In this document: piece by piece, positions 1-10,167 of the stretch | Position numbering within the stretch: the stretch's first letter is position 1 | Layout of the letters: each line of letters begins with the position of its first letter | Assembly: GCA_036924085.1 (NCBI GenBank) | Contig: JAVGWX010000018.1 | Span: 23,598,848-23,662,847 of the forward strand | Direction: 5' to 3' | Origin: Ariolimax columbianus | Lineage: Eukaryota > Mollusca > Gastropoda > Stylommatophora > Arionidae | Length of the DNA stretch: 64,000 nucleotides | Program-made: the position numbers and the translations under genes | The notes under the pieces: generated by a model | The model's input: only the letters and a program-made list of their open reading frames with translations | Database searches by the model: none | Told to the model about the DNA's origin: nothing

Positions 1-182
1 AGTCAGATGATATATTCTGATCAATATCTATTTCTTCCGAACTCTTTGAAAAATGGATATACCATAGCAATCTAGCCAACGAGGTGGGGATCGACCATGT
101 GATCCCTATAAACGGAGAAAAACAAATGACAAAGATGTAAAAGTTGATAACGGTTGAGTTTAATCAAAATTTAAAAATAGGT
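1..182. other. Unassigned AT-rich sequence
   Basis: No coding signal or recognisable repeat was seen here. The stretch leads into a dispersed repeat that begins near 183. Confidence 0.4.
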
Positions 183-305
183 ATGGTCAGATACCGCACC
201 GAGATGAGAACACAATCAAAACCTACGTTACGACCAATAGGCCTTCATCAGGGGAAACACATAACAACAATACTGAACTAACAAATCAACGCATAAGGAA
301 AAAAT
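183..305 (-). repeat. Dispersed repeat copy 1 with hammerhead-like core
   Basis: About 120 bp aligns with 5044-5165. Read on the minus strand it contains CCTGATGA, then a short GGCC/GGTC stem closed by TATT, then GTAACGT. This resembles the CUGANGA...GAAA core of hammerhead ribozymes known from Penelope-like and other retroelements, but GAAA is GTAA here. The similarity between the two copies is seen directly. The ribozyme reading is inference. Confidence 0.45.
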
Positions 306-879
306 TGTCGACTTATCTGATAGTAAATCCAGTCTGTCTAAGCGACGGGTTGGGCCATATGCTTGACTGAACATGAGGTCGCGGTCAAATACGGTGTCCA
401 GGAGAGCGTAAGAAGTGAGGGGGAATGTGCCGGTTAAGCCAGTAGGAGCCAAATATGGAAAAGGCAAAATAGTGATCCAAGTGGGAGAACAAAAAGAAGG
501 TGATATAAGCCGGGAGGGATTGAGACTAAGATAGGGGGGTGGGGGTGAAAGAAGAAGGAATAAACGAGGTGTATTAAAAAATTATTCGAAAATAATTATT
601 TTTCTTCGGAAACAAATGAAGCATGGGTGTTGTCCGTCAGTAGGGAGGTATAGGGGACTGAACTGCGCATGCGGCGTAAACTTTTTCCGCCCGCAGATTT
701 CGTCAGTCGTTGGCAGTCAGACTGTTAGTGTTGAGTGCATTGGACATCCGTCAAATTTGTGCATCACAACTACGCACCACAAGGTCAACAAATTACCAAA
801 GAGTACTAACCCGTAGGTCATCTGTCGCCATCGAGGTGCTGTGCCACCCAAGGAACCGGATCTGAGGGCAGTTCCATTA
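306..879. other. No gene recognised
   Basis: The stretch holds a G-rich patch around 530-550 and only short ATG frames. A 66-codon frame at 616-816 has no family resemblance I can recognise. Confidence 0.4.
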
Positions 880-1694
880 TGCCAACACAGCCACCCAATC
901 TTAGAAACCGTTTAAGACTTTTAGAAGTTCAGAAGCAAAACTCCAGGAATAGGTCAGAAGTCTCGATGAAACAGTTCTTAACTATGGAATGGAGATATAC
1001 GCTTGAAAAGCAAAATTAATGACCAACAACGCCAAGGGCTTTAACAGCAGGAGAGAAGCTAGTTGTCAGGAACTCGAAGTGGTTGACCGTTTTAAATATC
1101 TGGCTTCGATTGTCAGTGATGAGGGATCAAAATGTGAGGTGTTGGTCAGAATAGCACAGACATTGGCGGCGCTTGCGCTGCTTAACAGAATCTGGCAAGA
1201 TAAACGGTTAGCACTAAGTACGAAAATCAGATTAATCCGTACACTGGTGCTGTCAATATTGCTCTATCCTTGTGAGACATGGACAGTTACAGCTGAAACT
1301 TCAGCGAAGGATACAGGCTTTGGAGATGAGATGTTTCCGAAGACTCTTAAATGTCATGTACAAAGATCGAGTTACAAATGATGACATACGAGATAGAATT
1401 ACACAGACATAGGGCCTTTTAAAGACCTCTTGGTAACTGTCAAAAGAAGGAAACTCCCTTGGTACGGTGATATCGAAATCAAAAAGGTCTTGCAAATACG
1501 ATCCTCCACGGAAAGGTGCAAGGCAGACGACGAAGGCGCCTTCCAAAAAAACAGGTGGGAGGACAACATAAAAGAATGGACGAATCTCCGACCAGAAGAG
1601 GCACATGCAGCGGCCGCTGACAGAGAAGGGTTGCGTGGGGTTGTGAGGATGTTTTCATGTATGACCTAACGACCTCACCAGTTACGGGATGACC
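880..1694 (+). pseudogene. LINE-A reverse transcriptase C-terminus, copy 1
   Basis: This is a 5'-truncated non-LTR retrotransposon. One frame (1019-1381) encodes VVDRFKYLASIVSDEGSK and LALSTKIRLIRTLVLS, the region downstream of the RT catalytic core in endonuclease-RT LINEs. A second frame (1430-1669) encodes VKRRKLPWYG and RWEDNIKEWTNLRPE, the basic C-terminal end. Frameshifts separate the two around 1310-1430. The 3' end (ttacgggatgacctgatc, to about 1694) matches the ends of the copies at 4575 and 52459, so the element terminus is well defined. The catalytic YADD portion is absent, so it cannot be functional. Confidence 0.85.
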
Positions 1695-1984
1695 TGATCT
1701 GATTCAAACTTCCTTCACCAAACACAACCTGCCTCTGGTTCACCAGGCTCCCTAATTCTCACGAAATAGCTCTTTGTGGTTTTGGGCCGCTTCTAAATCT
1801 GAAAATGTCTGTGAAATGGACCCAATTTGTGTCCAGATGGGACATTATGAGAAATGCGACGACTCATTCCCAAAGAATTCTTCCTCAAATGCTTCCAGCA
1901 AAGGCATGACAGCCGAGAGGAGTGTGTGAAGTCCCAAGAAGAGTACTTTGAAGGAGATTAGGGTTTCAAACCTCCAGGTGATTA

Positions 1985-2645
1985 ATTGTATTTTTGTTTC
2001 TAACGTAGTTTGATCAGTATGTTTAACCTGACCCTGACTAACATAGTATGATGAGTATGCTTCACTTGACCTTGACTAAAATACTCTGATCAGTGTGTGT
2101 CTCATGGCATTCACTAACATAGTCTGATCAGCATCTTTCACTTGATCTTGACTAAAATACTATAATCAGTATGTGTCCCTTGACCTTGACTAACATACTC
2201 TGATCAGTATGTGTCCTATGACCTTGACTAACATAGTCTGATCAGGATGTTTTCATGACCTTTCTGGACATAGTCTGATCAGTATGTCTCTCATGATCTT
2301 GACTAACATAGTCTGATCAGTATGTGTCCTATGACCTTGACTAACATAGTCTGATCAGGATGTTTTCATGACCTTGACTAACATAGTCTGATCAGTATGT
2401 CTCTCATGATCTTGACTAACATAGTCACATCAGTATGTGTCAAATGACCTTGACTGACATATTCTGATTAGGAAGTGTCATATGGCCTTGACTTACATAG
2501 TCTGATCAGTATGCGTCCTATGACCTTGACTAACATAGTTTGATCAGTATGTGTTCTATGACCTTGACTAACATAGTCTGGTCAGGATTTGTCTCATGTC
2601 CTTGACTAACATAGTCTGATCAGTATGTCTGGTCTAACCCTACGT
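1985..2645 (+). repeat. Minisatellite, 38-bp unit (element N type)
   Basis: About 17 imperfect copies of a 37-40 bp unit carry CTAACATAGT, CTGATCAG and TATGTGTCCTATGACC. This is the same monomer family as the arrays inside element N copies at 10.7, 12.7, 23.5, 35.4 and 46.1 kb. The array ends in ggtctaaccctacgttaatctt, which resembles the gacgttagtcttcctcccc end of element N. The conserved body expected upstream is missing, so this is an orphan or decayed copy. Confidence 0.85.
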
Positions 2646-2921
2646 TAATCTTATCTCCCCATTTTGGAATTGCACAATACTGGTTCCGCCCCTGGACAAC
2701 AAATACAGGAGTAAAGGGCAAATAATCATCCAGCGCAAGAGCTACTTGACAGTGAAGACTAATCCTACCGCTCTATGGAAGATCACAAAATGAATATGCG
2801 TTACAGTTTCTATCTGTCAAGCCTGTCTGAGCTAAGGCGAGGTTGAGATCTAACATTTCATCTGAAAGTTAATGGGCTAAATCCATATTATCAAATCGGT
2901 TCAGTTGACCTAGCCACACGA
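2646..2921. other. No gene recognised
   Basis: Apart from a decayed element-N end at its left edge, I see no coding or repeat signal. Confidence 0.35.
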
Positions 2922-3420
2922 GAGTTGTTGTTATTGTTGTTGTTGTTGAATGACACCGATGAGCATATTTACTTTTTTGTGCGTCCTTTTTTCTTCTTTG
3001 CGTTCAGGATCTTCTGGTCATGCTTTATCTGCAGGCCAGTCGCCATGATGAAGTCTGTAGTCTTCACCAGGTCGGAGCGGCTGCCCCACAGCTTTTGTCT
3101 CAGCTCCGCACCCTCTGGCCAGGTCTGGCATCTCATTTCCCTATAGATTGGGCATTCCTGTAGAATATGCTCAGAGTTCTGGCATTATGTTCGACATGGG
3201 TACGCATCGGTGTGTGAGATCTTCAGTCGGTAAAGATGTTCTAGTAGTCTACAGTGTCCAGTTCTCAGGCGAAATAAGGTAGTTTGTTGATTTCTTTTGG
3301 GTTGATGAATTGGGTCTGGTGTACTGTTTATGTCTTAAAATAGGCGTTAGGTGGCGGGTTGCAGTAGCTTTACTCACATCTCGAGCACGCTGATGTAGTC
3401 GGATATGGGTACTCCAGGTG
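2922..3420 (+). mobile_element. Element N copy, split by a LINE-I tail
   Basis: The (GTT)n edge and the head gaatgacaccgatgagcat...tttgtgcgtcc lie at 2922-2985. The body resumes at about 3343 with ttaggtggcgggttgcagtag, ctcacatctcgagcacgctgatg and ctccaggtggtt. Between them lies an antisense LINE-I 3' end (2986-3342). The insertion therefore interrupted an existing element N. Confidence 0.7.
2986..3342 (-). pseudogene. LINE-I C-terminal tail inserted in element N
   Basis: On the minus strand this reads as the C-terminus of an RNase H-bearing LINE. It has a LRTGHCRL-like motif, then a degenerate cysteine/histidine knuckle with SEHILQECPIY, and ends in gaacgcaaagaagaaa. The same tail organisation is seen at 42035-42345 and 10843-11160. 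Only the last hundred or so codons remain and frame disruptions are present. Confidence 0.7.
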
Positions 3421-3789
3421 GTTGTCTTAGTCGACCTGTAGATCTACAAGGTGGGTTACCCTTGTGCTGTTCCCTTCTCTTGTGCGAGTTGGTGGTAGCT
3501 GGCAGATTCATTTCTCTGCTTAACGGATTGGCTCGAGCTGTACCGCGATTTTGGATTTTGTGCAGGTCCGAGCTCAGTTTCCAGTCGATTCTGTCTCGTG
3601 CAGGTGTTGTGCAGTAGAAAGCTAACTTGTTTGTTTTAGAATCGCGAATGGTGTGCACCTCGAGCGAATTTTGCCGTCAAGTGGAGAAACGTCATACAGG
3701 AATTATTTATTGCTCTACGGGAACCACAGAGTACTCGCTGTGCTCCATCGTTCGCCTCTCGTTCGTACTACATGACCAGATGATATCGA
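3421..3789. other. Unassigned sequence
   Basis: A 94-codon minus-strand frame (3374-3658) contains YCTTPARDRIDWKLSSDLHK, which looks like decayed coding sequence. I cannot place it in a family. Confidence 0.3.
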
Positions 3790-4577
3790 CGGGTTGGCGG
3801 GTTCAGAAGCAGAACTCCAGGAATGGGTCAGAAGGCTCGATGAATCAGCTCTTGACTGGTATGGAGATAAACGCTGGAAAGACAACATTATTGACCAACA
3901 ACGCCACGGGCTTCAACAGCAGGATGAAAGCTAACGGTCAGGAACTCGAAGTGGTTGACCGTTTTAAATATCTTGGGTCGATTGTCAGTGATGAAGGATC
4001 AAAATGGGAGGTGTTGGCGAGAATAGCACAGACAATAGCGGCGCTTACACGGCTTAACAAAATCTGGCAAGATAAACGGTTAGCACTAAGCACGAAAATC
4101 AGATTAATGCGTACACTGGTCCTGTCAATATTCCTCTATGCGTGTGAGACATGGACAGTTACAGCTGACCTTCAACGAAGGATACAGACCTTGGAGATGA
4201 GATGTTTCCGAAAACTTTTAAACGTCACGTACAAAGATCGAGTTACAAACGAGGAAATACGAGATAGAATTACAACAGAAATAGGGCCTTTCAAAGATCT
4301 CTTGGCAACTGTCAAAAGAAGGAAACTCACTTGGTCGGGTCACATTTCGAGATCAAGTGGTCTTGCAAACACAATCCTCCACGGGAAGGTGCATGGCAGA
4401 TGACGAAGAGGCCGGCCCAAAAAGAGATGGGAGGACAACATAAAAGAATGGACCAGTCTCCGACCAGAAAGGTCACGGGCAGCGGCATCTGACAGAGAGG
4501 GATGGCGCGGAGTTGTGAGGATGTCTTCATGTGTGCCCCAACGACCTCACCGGTTACGGGATGACCTGACCTGACAT
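3790..4577 (+). pseudogene. LINE-A reverse transcriptase C-terminus, copy 2
   Basis: This is the best-preserved LINE-A copy. It is open from an upstream frame through VVDRFKYLGSIVSDEG, IAQTIAALTRLNKIW, LSIFLYACETWTVTA, LQRRIQTLEMRCFRKLL and VKRRKLTWSGHISRS. A TGA at 4401-4403 interrupts the frame where the copy at 52.2 kb has CGA (Arg), so it is a single C-to-T nonsense change. After the stop the same frame continues with RRGRPKKRWEDNIKEW. The 3' end is ccggttacgggatgacctg plus short TGACC-like repeats. The RT catalytic domain is missing (5' truncation). Confidence 0.9.
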
Positions 4578-4624
4578 GACCAGACCAGCGGTGTTTTCAG
4601 TTGTTGGCATGCTGTTAGGACATT

Positions 4625-4889
4625 CCTCACGTATGACAATGCCCGTACTTCAATGTTTCTCACGTATGACAATGCCCGTACTTCAATGTTTCTCACGTAT
4701 GACAATGCCCGTACTTCAATGTTTCTCACGTATGACAATGCCCGTACTTCAATGTTTCTCACGTATGACAATGCCCGTACTTCAATGTTTCTCACGTATG
4801 ACAATGCCCGTACTTCAATGTTTCTCACGTATGACAATGCCCGTACTTCAATGTTTCTCACGTATGACAATGCCCGTACTTCAATGTTT
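4625..4889 (+). repeat. Minisatellite, 33-bp unit x8
   Basis: Eight near-identical copies of ctcacgtatgacaatgcccg plus tacttcaatgttt occur. The unit is 11 codons long, so all frames stay open on both strands. That openness is a by-product and not evidence of a gene. The array starts about 50 bp beyond the 3' end of LINE-A copy 2. Near-identity between units suggests recent expansion. Confidence 0.95.
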
Positions 4890-5043
4890 TCCAGGCCCAT
4901 TTGGCGCTTTTGCCTATGTGTACTTCGACTAACTAGAAGAAAGGAAAGGGCAGAAATAAAAACAATAAAATAATTAAAATAGATAAATAAACATTAGATG
5001 CAACTGCAACGGTACTGTGAATAAAAACGAAGTGCAGAAAACA

Positions 5044-5170
5044 TTGATAGGTATAATCCGATAACGCGCTGAAACAAAAACAACTAATTTTACGTTATGG
5101 TCTAAAAGTCTTCGTCAGGCACAACAGAACAACACAAACGCGAGTTAGCAAATCATAGATGAAATGATGT
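5044..5170 (-). repeat. Dispersed repeat copy 2 with hammerhead-like core
   Basis: This copy aligns along its length with 183-305. The minus strand reads CCTGACGA, a TTTT loop region, then ATAACGT. The stem II complementarity seen in copy 1 is weaker here. Confidence 0.45.
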
Positions 5171-5277
5171 TGACATAAAAGGAGATATAAAGACATTCAT
5201 GAGTAAGAATAGGTTCTTAGCTGGATGGAGTATTGACCAGTCCCGATGTCTTATCTTAACACCAGAAGAGGCGACTA

Positions 5278-5500
5278 AACAGTTTTCCCATGAGGTACCT
5301 CCTCAGAATCCTGGGAGTTTTGTGGCAGGACAAGATCACCAAGGTAGAGAAATTGGAGAGAAGAGCAAGTGTGGTGACCGAGTCCATGCTTAGTCTTCGA
5401 AGGCTTCGATGGCCTGGGCCACACTCGGAGAACGGAGCAGAGCAGAATACCAAGAGGATATTTTCAATGAGGAATAACAGTTGGGGGAAAGGTCTCGTTT
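5278..5500 (+). pseudogene. LINE-B-type RT C-terminal fragment
   Basis: A 70-codon frame (5290-5502) contains MRYLLRILGVLWQDKITKVE and SLRRLRWPGP. This is the short conserved block after the RT thumb that is usually written LRSILGI.WQD.I.N.E.L followed by LRW.GH in endonuclease-RT LINEs. It is a fragment and is followed directly by a LINE-A-like piece. Confidence 0.75.
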
Positions 5501-5539
5501 GAAACCTATATGAAAAGATAAGCGACCCTCTCTACTCCC

Positions 5540-5940
5540 TCTCCATAAAAGTCAGGCTAATGTGCTTACTCGTTATTTCGATATTCCTCTACGCCTGCGA
5601 AACATGGACTATTACAAAAGACCTCTAGAGAAGAATCCAGGTCATGGAGATGAGATGTTTTAGAAGACTCCTAAATGTCACCAACAAAGACCATATCAAA
5701 AATGATGAAGTGCGACGAAGAGTCGAGAAAGCAAGTGGACTTTACGACGACCTTCTCACAACGATCAAAAGGCGAAAGCTGGCTTGGTATGGCCACATCT
5801 GGAGGTCGAAGAGCCTTGCAAATACCATACTACTGGGCACACTACAGGGCAAGCGAAGGCGGGGACATCCGAGGAAACGATTGGAAGACAACATCCATGA
5901 ATGGACTAACCTGTTGTTGGTGCATCGTAATCGATGAGGA
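5540..5940 (+). pseudogene. LINE-A-related RT C-terminus, divergent subfamily
   Basis: The sequence encodes VISIFLYACETWTITKDL, then a TAG, then RRIQVMEMRCFRRLLNV, LTTIKRRKLAWYGHIWRS and RRRGHPRKRLEDNIHEWTNL. It differs from the LINE-A copies at 1, 4 and 52 kb at many positions, so it is a related but distinct subfamily. The 13-bp array starting at 5944 abuts its end. Confidence 0.85.
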
Positions 5941-5943
5941 CCA

Positions 5944-6062
5944 CTTTGTCAGCATTCACTGTCAGCATTCACTGTCAGCATTCACTGTCAGCATTCACTA
6001 TTAGCATGCACTGTCAGCACTCACTGTCAGCATTCGCATTCACTGTCAGCATTCACTGTTTG
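5944..6062. repeat. 13-bp tandem repeat
   Basis: About nine copies of a tcagcattcactg unit lie between two LINE fragments of opposite orientation. The array may have arisen from a LINE 3' tail. Confidence 0.8.
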
Positions 6063-6285
6063 CATGAGTTTGAACATGATTAAAGAAGCCAATCTGACCC
6101 TTGAATTGTCTGTTGCACTTTGTACAGGGAAATAATACACCGCCTTCTAACCGGGGTTTAAGAAGGGTTGATGTGAGTTGACTTGCGGATCGCCTCTGGA
6201 TGACCTCATATATTATTGATGCCTCATGTCTGTGAACACCCTCACTGATAGTGCTGCTACAGTCTATGCGATTGGTGGCCATTCT
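6046..6285 (-). pseudogene. LINE-B C-terminal C2H2 finger
   Basis: The minus-strand frame encodes ATNRIDCSSTISEGVHRHEA, then FPCTKCNRQFKGQIGFFNH and VQTH. This is a C-x2-C-x12-H-x4-H finger with the GR..K..IGLF.H spacing usual at the end of LINE-B-type polyproteins. Its position next to LINE sequence argues against a host zinc-finger gene. Confidence 0.7.
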
Positions 6286-6309
6286 TTCTCAGTCATCATA
6301 GTTAATACC

Positions 6310-8075
6310 GCACTGGATCAGTCATTTCTTTAGAGTCGGGTGATGGCTTTACTATAAAAACAAGCTTGGTTAGTGGTCTCCCTAGTGTTTCAAAGTGGGT
6401 TAATGACTGTCTAATGGTACTGAGGATCACCTTGATTAGAAACAAACAAGTCTCCATCAACAGTGTATATCCACCAACTATGAGTAACTTGGAAGACACC
6501 AAGTATTACCATTATTTAGAGACACTAATCGACTCTGAACCAAAGACAAATAAGTTGATCATTCTGGGTGACTCCAATGCTCGAGTGGGAGCTGACTTTG
6601 TTTCATGGGACGAGGGGGATTGCCAGGAATGGCATCGGCATCTGTAATAGTAACGGACATCTGCTCTTGAAGACGTGTGCAACGAAGGAACTGATTTCCA
6701 TGTTTCGTCTCCCTAACCGCTTGGATGCACCCACGGTCACAGCATTGGCGTCTGATTGATTATGTCATTGTTCGCAGACGGGATCGACAGGATGTACGTG
6801 TGACAAAGGCTATGTGTGGAGCAGACGGGATCGCCAGGATGTACGTGTGACAAAGGCTATGTGTGGAGCAGACGGGATCGACAGGATGTACGTGTGACAA
6901 AGGCTATGTGTGGAGCAGACGGGATCGACAGGATGTACTTGTGACAAAGGCTATGTGTGGAGCAGACGGGATTGCCAGGATGTACGTGTGACAAAGGCTA
7001 TGTGTGGAGCAGACGGGATTGCCAGGATGTACGTGTGACAAAGGCTATGTGTGGAGCAGACGGGATCGACAGGATGTACTTGTGACAAAGGCTATGTGTG
7101 GAGCAGACGGGATTGCCAGGATGTACGTGTGACAAAGGCTATGTGTGGAGCAGACGGGATCGACAGGATGTACTTGTGACAAAGGCTATGTGTGGAGCAG
7201 ACGGGATTGCCAGGATGTACGTGTGACAAAGGCTATGTGTGGAGCAGACGGGATCGACAGGATGTACTTGTGACAAAGGCTATGTGTGGAGCAGAATGCT
7301 GGACGGAGCACGGACTGATGATTTCTAACAATGAACCTGCGCATCCAAGGTTCTAGGCGAGCACACAATAACCTCCAAACGTTTTAACATCTCAGGTCTC
7401 AGAGAGAACCGCGCATGACAAGCTTTTGTTCAAACTCTGACAGATCAGTTAAATCAAATGGACAATGCTATGACTGACATAGAATCCAGTTGAGCCATCA
7501 TGATAAAAACGGTTCACTCTACTTCGTTGATGCTCTCGGTACCTCTAAACGCAACCATCAAGATTGGTTTGATGAGAGCTGTGAATTGATCAAGCCCTCG
7601 CTAGACGATAAGCCCCGCACCCACTATGCATACCCTAACGATCCTCAATCTGTGGAGAAAAAGGAATGACTTCCTGCGAGCTCGAGTGACTGTACAGCGA
7701 CAGCTCTGTGATATGCAAAAGACGTGGCTCATTCAGAAGGCTGGTGAGACTAGGATGTTTGCTAAAAGGCAACATATGAGGGATTTTTACAGTGCTCTGC
7801 AGGATATCTACGGTCCGTACAGATCAGATCTTGCACAGCTCCTAAGTGCAGCTGGCAATTCTGCAATCAGGGAGAAAGATAAGCTTTTGGTAAGATGGGC
7901 CGAAAATTTTGCTAAGGTCTTTAATAGACCATCTACTGCTAATGGGGAGACAATTGGTCATCTTCCACAAATAGAAATGAATGAGAACATGGATGACCGA
8001 GAAGGAAACTAGGGTCGCGATTTACTTCCTACCAAACGACAAAACTCCGGAAGCTGACGCCATTCTAGCAGCAGG
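6310..8075 (+). pseudogene. LINE-B endonuclease, linker and RT start (broken)
   Basis: The sequence encodes an apurinic-type endonuclease domain (exo_endo_phos fold). A first frame (6366-6647) has LMVLRITLIRNKQVSINSVY and KLIILGDSNARVGADF, where GDSNARVG is the catalytic GD.N block. After a frameshift come NGHLLLKTCATKEL and RLIDYVIVRRRDRQDV with the conserved D of the SD/ID-H region. The frame is then interrupted by an 11-copy 47-bp array and resumes with ECWTEHGLM. Further on, 7626-8012 encodes the linker (RQHMRDFYSALQDIYGP, LLSAAGNSAIREKDKLLVRW). About 7990-8070 has the start of RT (TRVAIYFLPNDKTPEADAI). Homology ends there. Multiple frameshifts and stops make it inactive. Confidence 0.9.
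6776..7292 (+). repeat. 47-bp tandem array x11 inside LINE-B endonuclease
   Basis: Exactly 11 units of 47 bp start with agacgggatcgacaggatgt and end with aaggctatgtgtggagc. One unit is ordinary endonuclease coding sequence (RDRQDV.VTKAMCGA). Single-base variants (gac/gcc, acgtg/acttg) alternate between units. Because 47 is not a multiple of 3, the expansion breaks the frame. The pre-expansion ends share the microhomology gcaga. Confidence 0.95.
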
Positions 8076-8446
8076 ACTAGCCTGTGACCAGAGGAGGAAC
8101 ATAAAGCACCTCAGACAGGGAAGGCAGGCTTGCACCAACGATCTTAGGATATCACAGGATGAACTGAACTGCGGATCATTCGAAAATGCATTTCTCCTGT
8201 ACTTGTGTGGCTCTGTACAGCATGAACAAAAATTGTTGCTCGTGTCTGTAATATGCCCCGACTGGTGCCCATCATGGAGTGAATGGACTCACTGTAGCCA
8301 TGCTGGAAAGGACACAAAGAAGAGCTTCAAACAGATAGGGGGATTCCGGAATTATATGAGGAAAGAAAACCGACCTACGGTGTTTGGAAAGAAGAATTCG
8401 AGGTGACGAAATAGGTTTATAAGATAATCAAAGGAAAGTATAAATT
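8076..8446. other. Unassigned sequence
   Basis: Open frames exist here but have no motif I recognise. The stretch lies between the end of LINE-B homology and a SINE-S. Confidence 0.35.
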
Positions 8447-8821
8447 AGACTACAACGGGATCAAGACGCTGAGCAGCGCTTGAGCTGCAGTGGTCAGCGA
8501 CCCATAGATGACTGCTAGCGTCAGGGCCAGCGAACCAGAGCTGCCAAGACCCTTCTACACCTCCAAGCGGTGATCCTGGATAACAGGCTGCAGAAGGGCA
8601 AACTGCCTAGGGAGAAGGAATCGAAGAGGGAATGCTAACCCGGTACTAAAAAAATGCTTGCTGAGGTCGGATGTGTTGGACCGAAAGGGGCAAATATCGC
8701 AGTCAAGCTGTAAACTACGACACAACGCATTCTGTTCTCTGGACTACATTCTGCTACTTAAGTCCTTTCAGGGTTTGGTAGTGGGAGATTGAAAACGAAC
8801 GAAGAAGAAGAAGACTATAAC
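8447..8821 (+). mobile_element. SINE-S copy 1 with target-site duplications
   Basis: The element is 8457-8811. It starts gggatcaagacgctgagc, has a pol III A-box-like gagctgcagtggtcagc, an internal gcgtcagggccagcgaacc segment, a central domain (cggatgtgttggaccgaaag ... acgacacaacgcattctg), and a 3' end gaacgaacgaagaagaag. The flanks agactacaac (8447-8456) and agactataac (8812-8821) match at 9 of 10 bases, as expected for LINE-mediated insertion. There is no coding capacity. I see no clear B box, so the tRNA origin of the head is uncertain. Confidence 0.85.
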
Positions 8822-8909
8822 AAGTTTTGCAAAGTACAGCCGTCTACAAGAACAAGAAGGCACAGCTACACATTAGTTAAAGAAAGGTCCATATTAGATA
8901 TTAGGAAAT

Positions 8910-9150
8910 ATTCTTTAGTCAGAGAGATGTGAATGGCTGGAATGGAATGCCACTGTGAATAGTGGAGGCAGGGTCAGTTAAGGATTCAAGAACAGATGCA
9001 CATTGTTATTCTTTGATCAAGTAGAAGAAACTGGTTGTTTACAGACTCTGCAGAGTCTTCTAATCCAGTGTAAATAAGTTACGCTAAGCTAAGCTAAGCT
9101 AAGTTAAGTTAAGTTAAATTAAGTTAAGTTAAGATAAGTGAAGTTAAGTT
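8910..9150 (+). pseudogene. LINE-L2 3' end with (AAGTT)n-like tail
   Basis: The sequence ggaatgccactgtgaatagt, then ggaggcagggtcagttaagg, and later cagagtcttctaatccagtg corresponds to the C-terminal codons and 3' UTR seen antisense at 26395-26600 and sense at 29390-29615. It ends in a tail of ctaag/ttaag pentamers (9080-9145), a candidate L2 tail. Confidence 0.7.
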
Positions 9151-9419
9151 AACTTTACATGCATCCCTTTACAAACGACCAGAGAAAGTGGTGCAGGGGG
9201 CACATGATGCAAAACCAAAGATATAGAAACTACCATTGCTTGTATTCGCTGATAGACTTCGTGTAACAAGGCTAACCTTGTATGTAGCCCAACATTTCAC
9301 ATTGAAAGAAAAGCCCACTCGATGACTGTTCTATAGTGAGGTGCCCGGCCTTCCCGTTACCAGCCCCAAAATCTACTTAAAATAGGCAGCAGTAGCATAC
9401 AAGAACCGACCTTCTAGTC
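9151..9419. other. No gene recognised
   Basis: No support for a coding or RNA gene was seen. Confidence 0.3.
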
Positions 9420-9665
9420 TGGACTCAAAACTAATTATCACTGGAGGAAGCGACCCCAGGCGTAAGATGATGGAAAAGTATTATAGTGGATAACAGAAAG
9501 GTTCCGGGTGACTCGAAAGTAACCCTTCTGTGGCTATTCAAACATAGTAGAAGTGTTATAATTAGTTTTACTTCCTGGGTCAAATTTTGGTAGGTTTTTT
9601 TGGGGGAGTTATCACTTTACATGTATATGAAATGAGTTTGGTTTTAGTGGTTTTATTGCATTGGC
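9420..9665 (+). repeat. Dispersed repeat pair, member 1
   Basis: This copy shares aaaactaattatcactgga, then a ggataacag/gccgtataac block, ttttacttcctggrtcaaa and gtttggttttagtgg with 16500-16770. The copies are diverged with indels. No open frame of note is present. The class of element is unknown. Confidence 0.6.
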
Positions 9666-9734
9666 TATGATCTTCTTTGCATTTGTTATTTCCATCTACG
9701 TATTTTTCGTATTACGAATAAGTGGTGTTTTTCT

Positions 9735-9988
9735 GTTTTTTGTTTATTTGCGTTCGCCTTATTTCTCTAATTCCCCTACGGCGGTGTGCGTTGCACTGTG
9801 GTTTTTTTTTGCGCCTGTCGGCACAGTGCATCCGACTTCAGCATGCATTTTATGTAAGGGTCTGCTTCCTCCTGCATTTTCTAAGGGTTTGCTTCCCCGG
9901 GGTAACGGCCGGTGCTGGGATGGGGATCGAACCCAGCACCTTCACATTGTGAGCCGTACCACTTAACCACTAGCCCACGCCGTCCCCA
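9735..9988 (-). mobile_element. SINE-T copy 1 (tRNA-derived)
   Basis: Read on the minus strand it begins ggggacggcgtgggctagtg with an A-box-like gggctagtggttaag and a B box gggttcgatcccc. Then comes a body with tgctgaagtcggatgcactg-like sequence and a 3' gcgaacgcaaataaac tail. The central part aligns with SINE-S. A short partial repeat of cccacgccgtcccc follows (9989-10004). Confidence 0.85.
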
Positions 9989-10167
9989 CGCCCACGCCGT
10001 CCCCACCAGTGGTGTTTGAACATTCGTCTTCTCTGCTCATGTTATCCAAGTGCTGTACATTACTATTATAATGTATAGGGATAAGGCTAAATTATCCAAG
10101 GTAGTTTTATTCTCATGTTTTTATCCTTTCTACTCATCAGTTAAAATCGCGCATTATAAATACCCTA

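Noticed and set aside
616..816. 66-codon frame as a small gene
   Set aside because: No motif, no conserved neighbour, and cysteine-rich appearance only at the N-terminus.
6046..6282. Host C2H2 zinc-finger gene
   Set aside because: A single finger at the end of a frame with LINE-B-type context, next to LINE-B endonuclease sequence.
9661..9966. Two overlapping hydrophobic frames as a membrane protein
   Set aside because: They read antisense through a SINE-T. The same sequence recurs at 33.3 kb.
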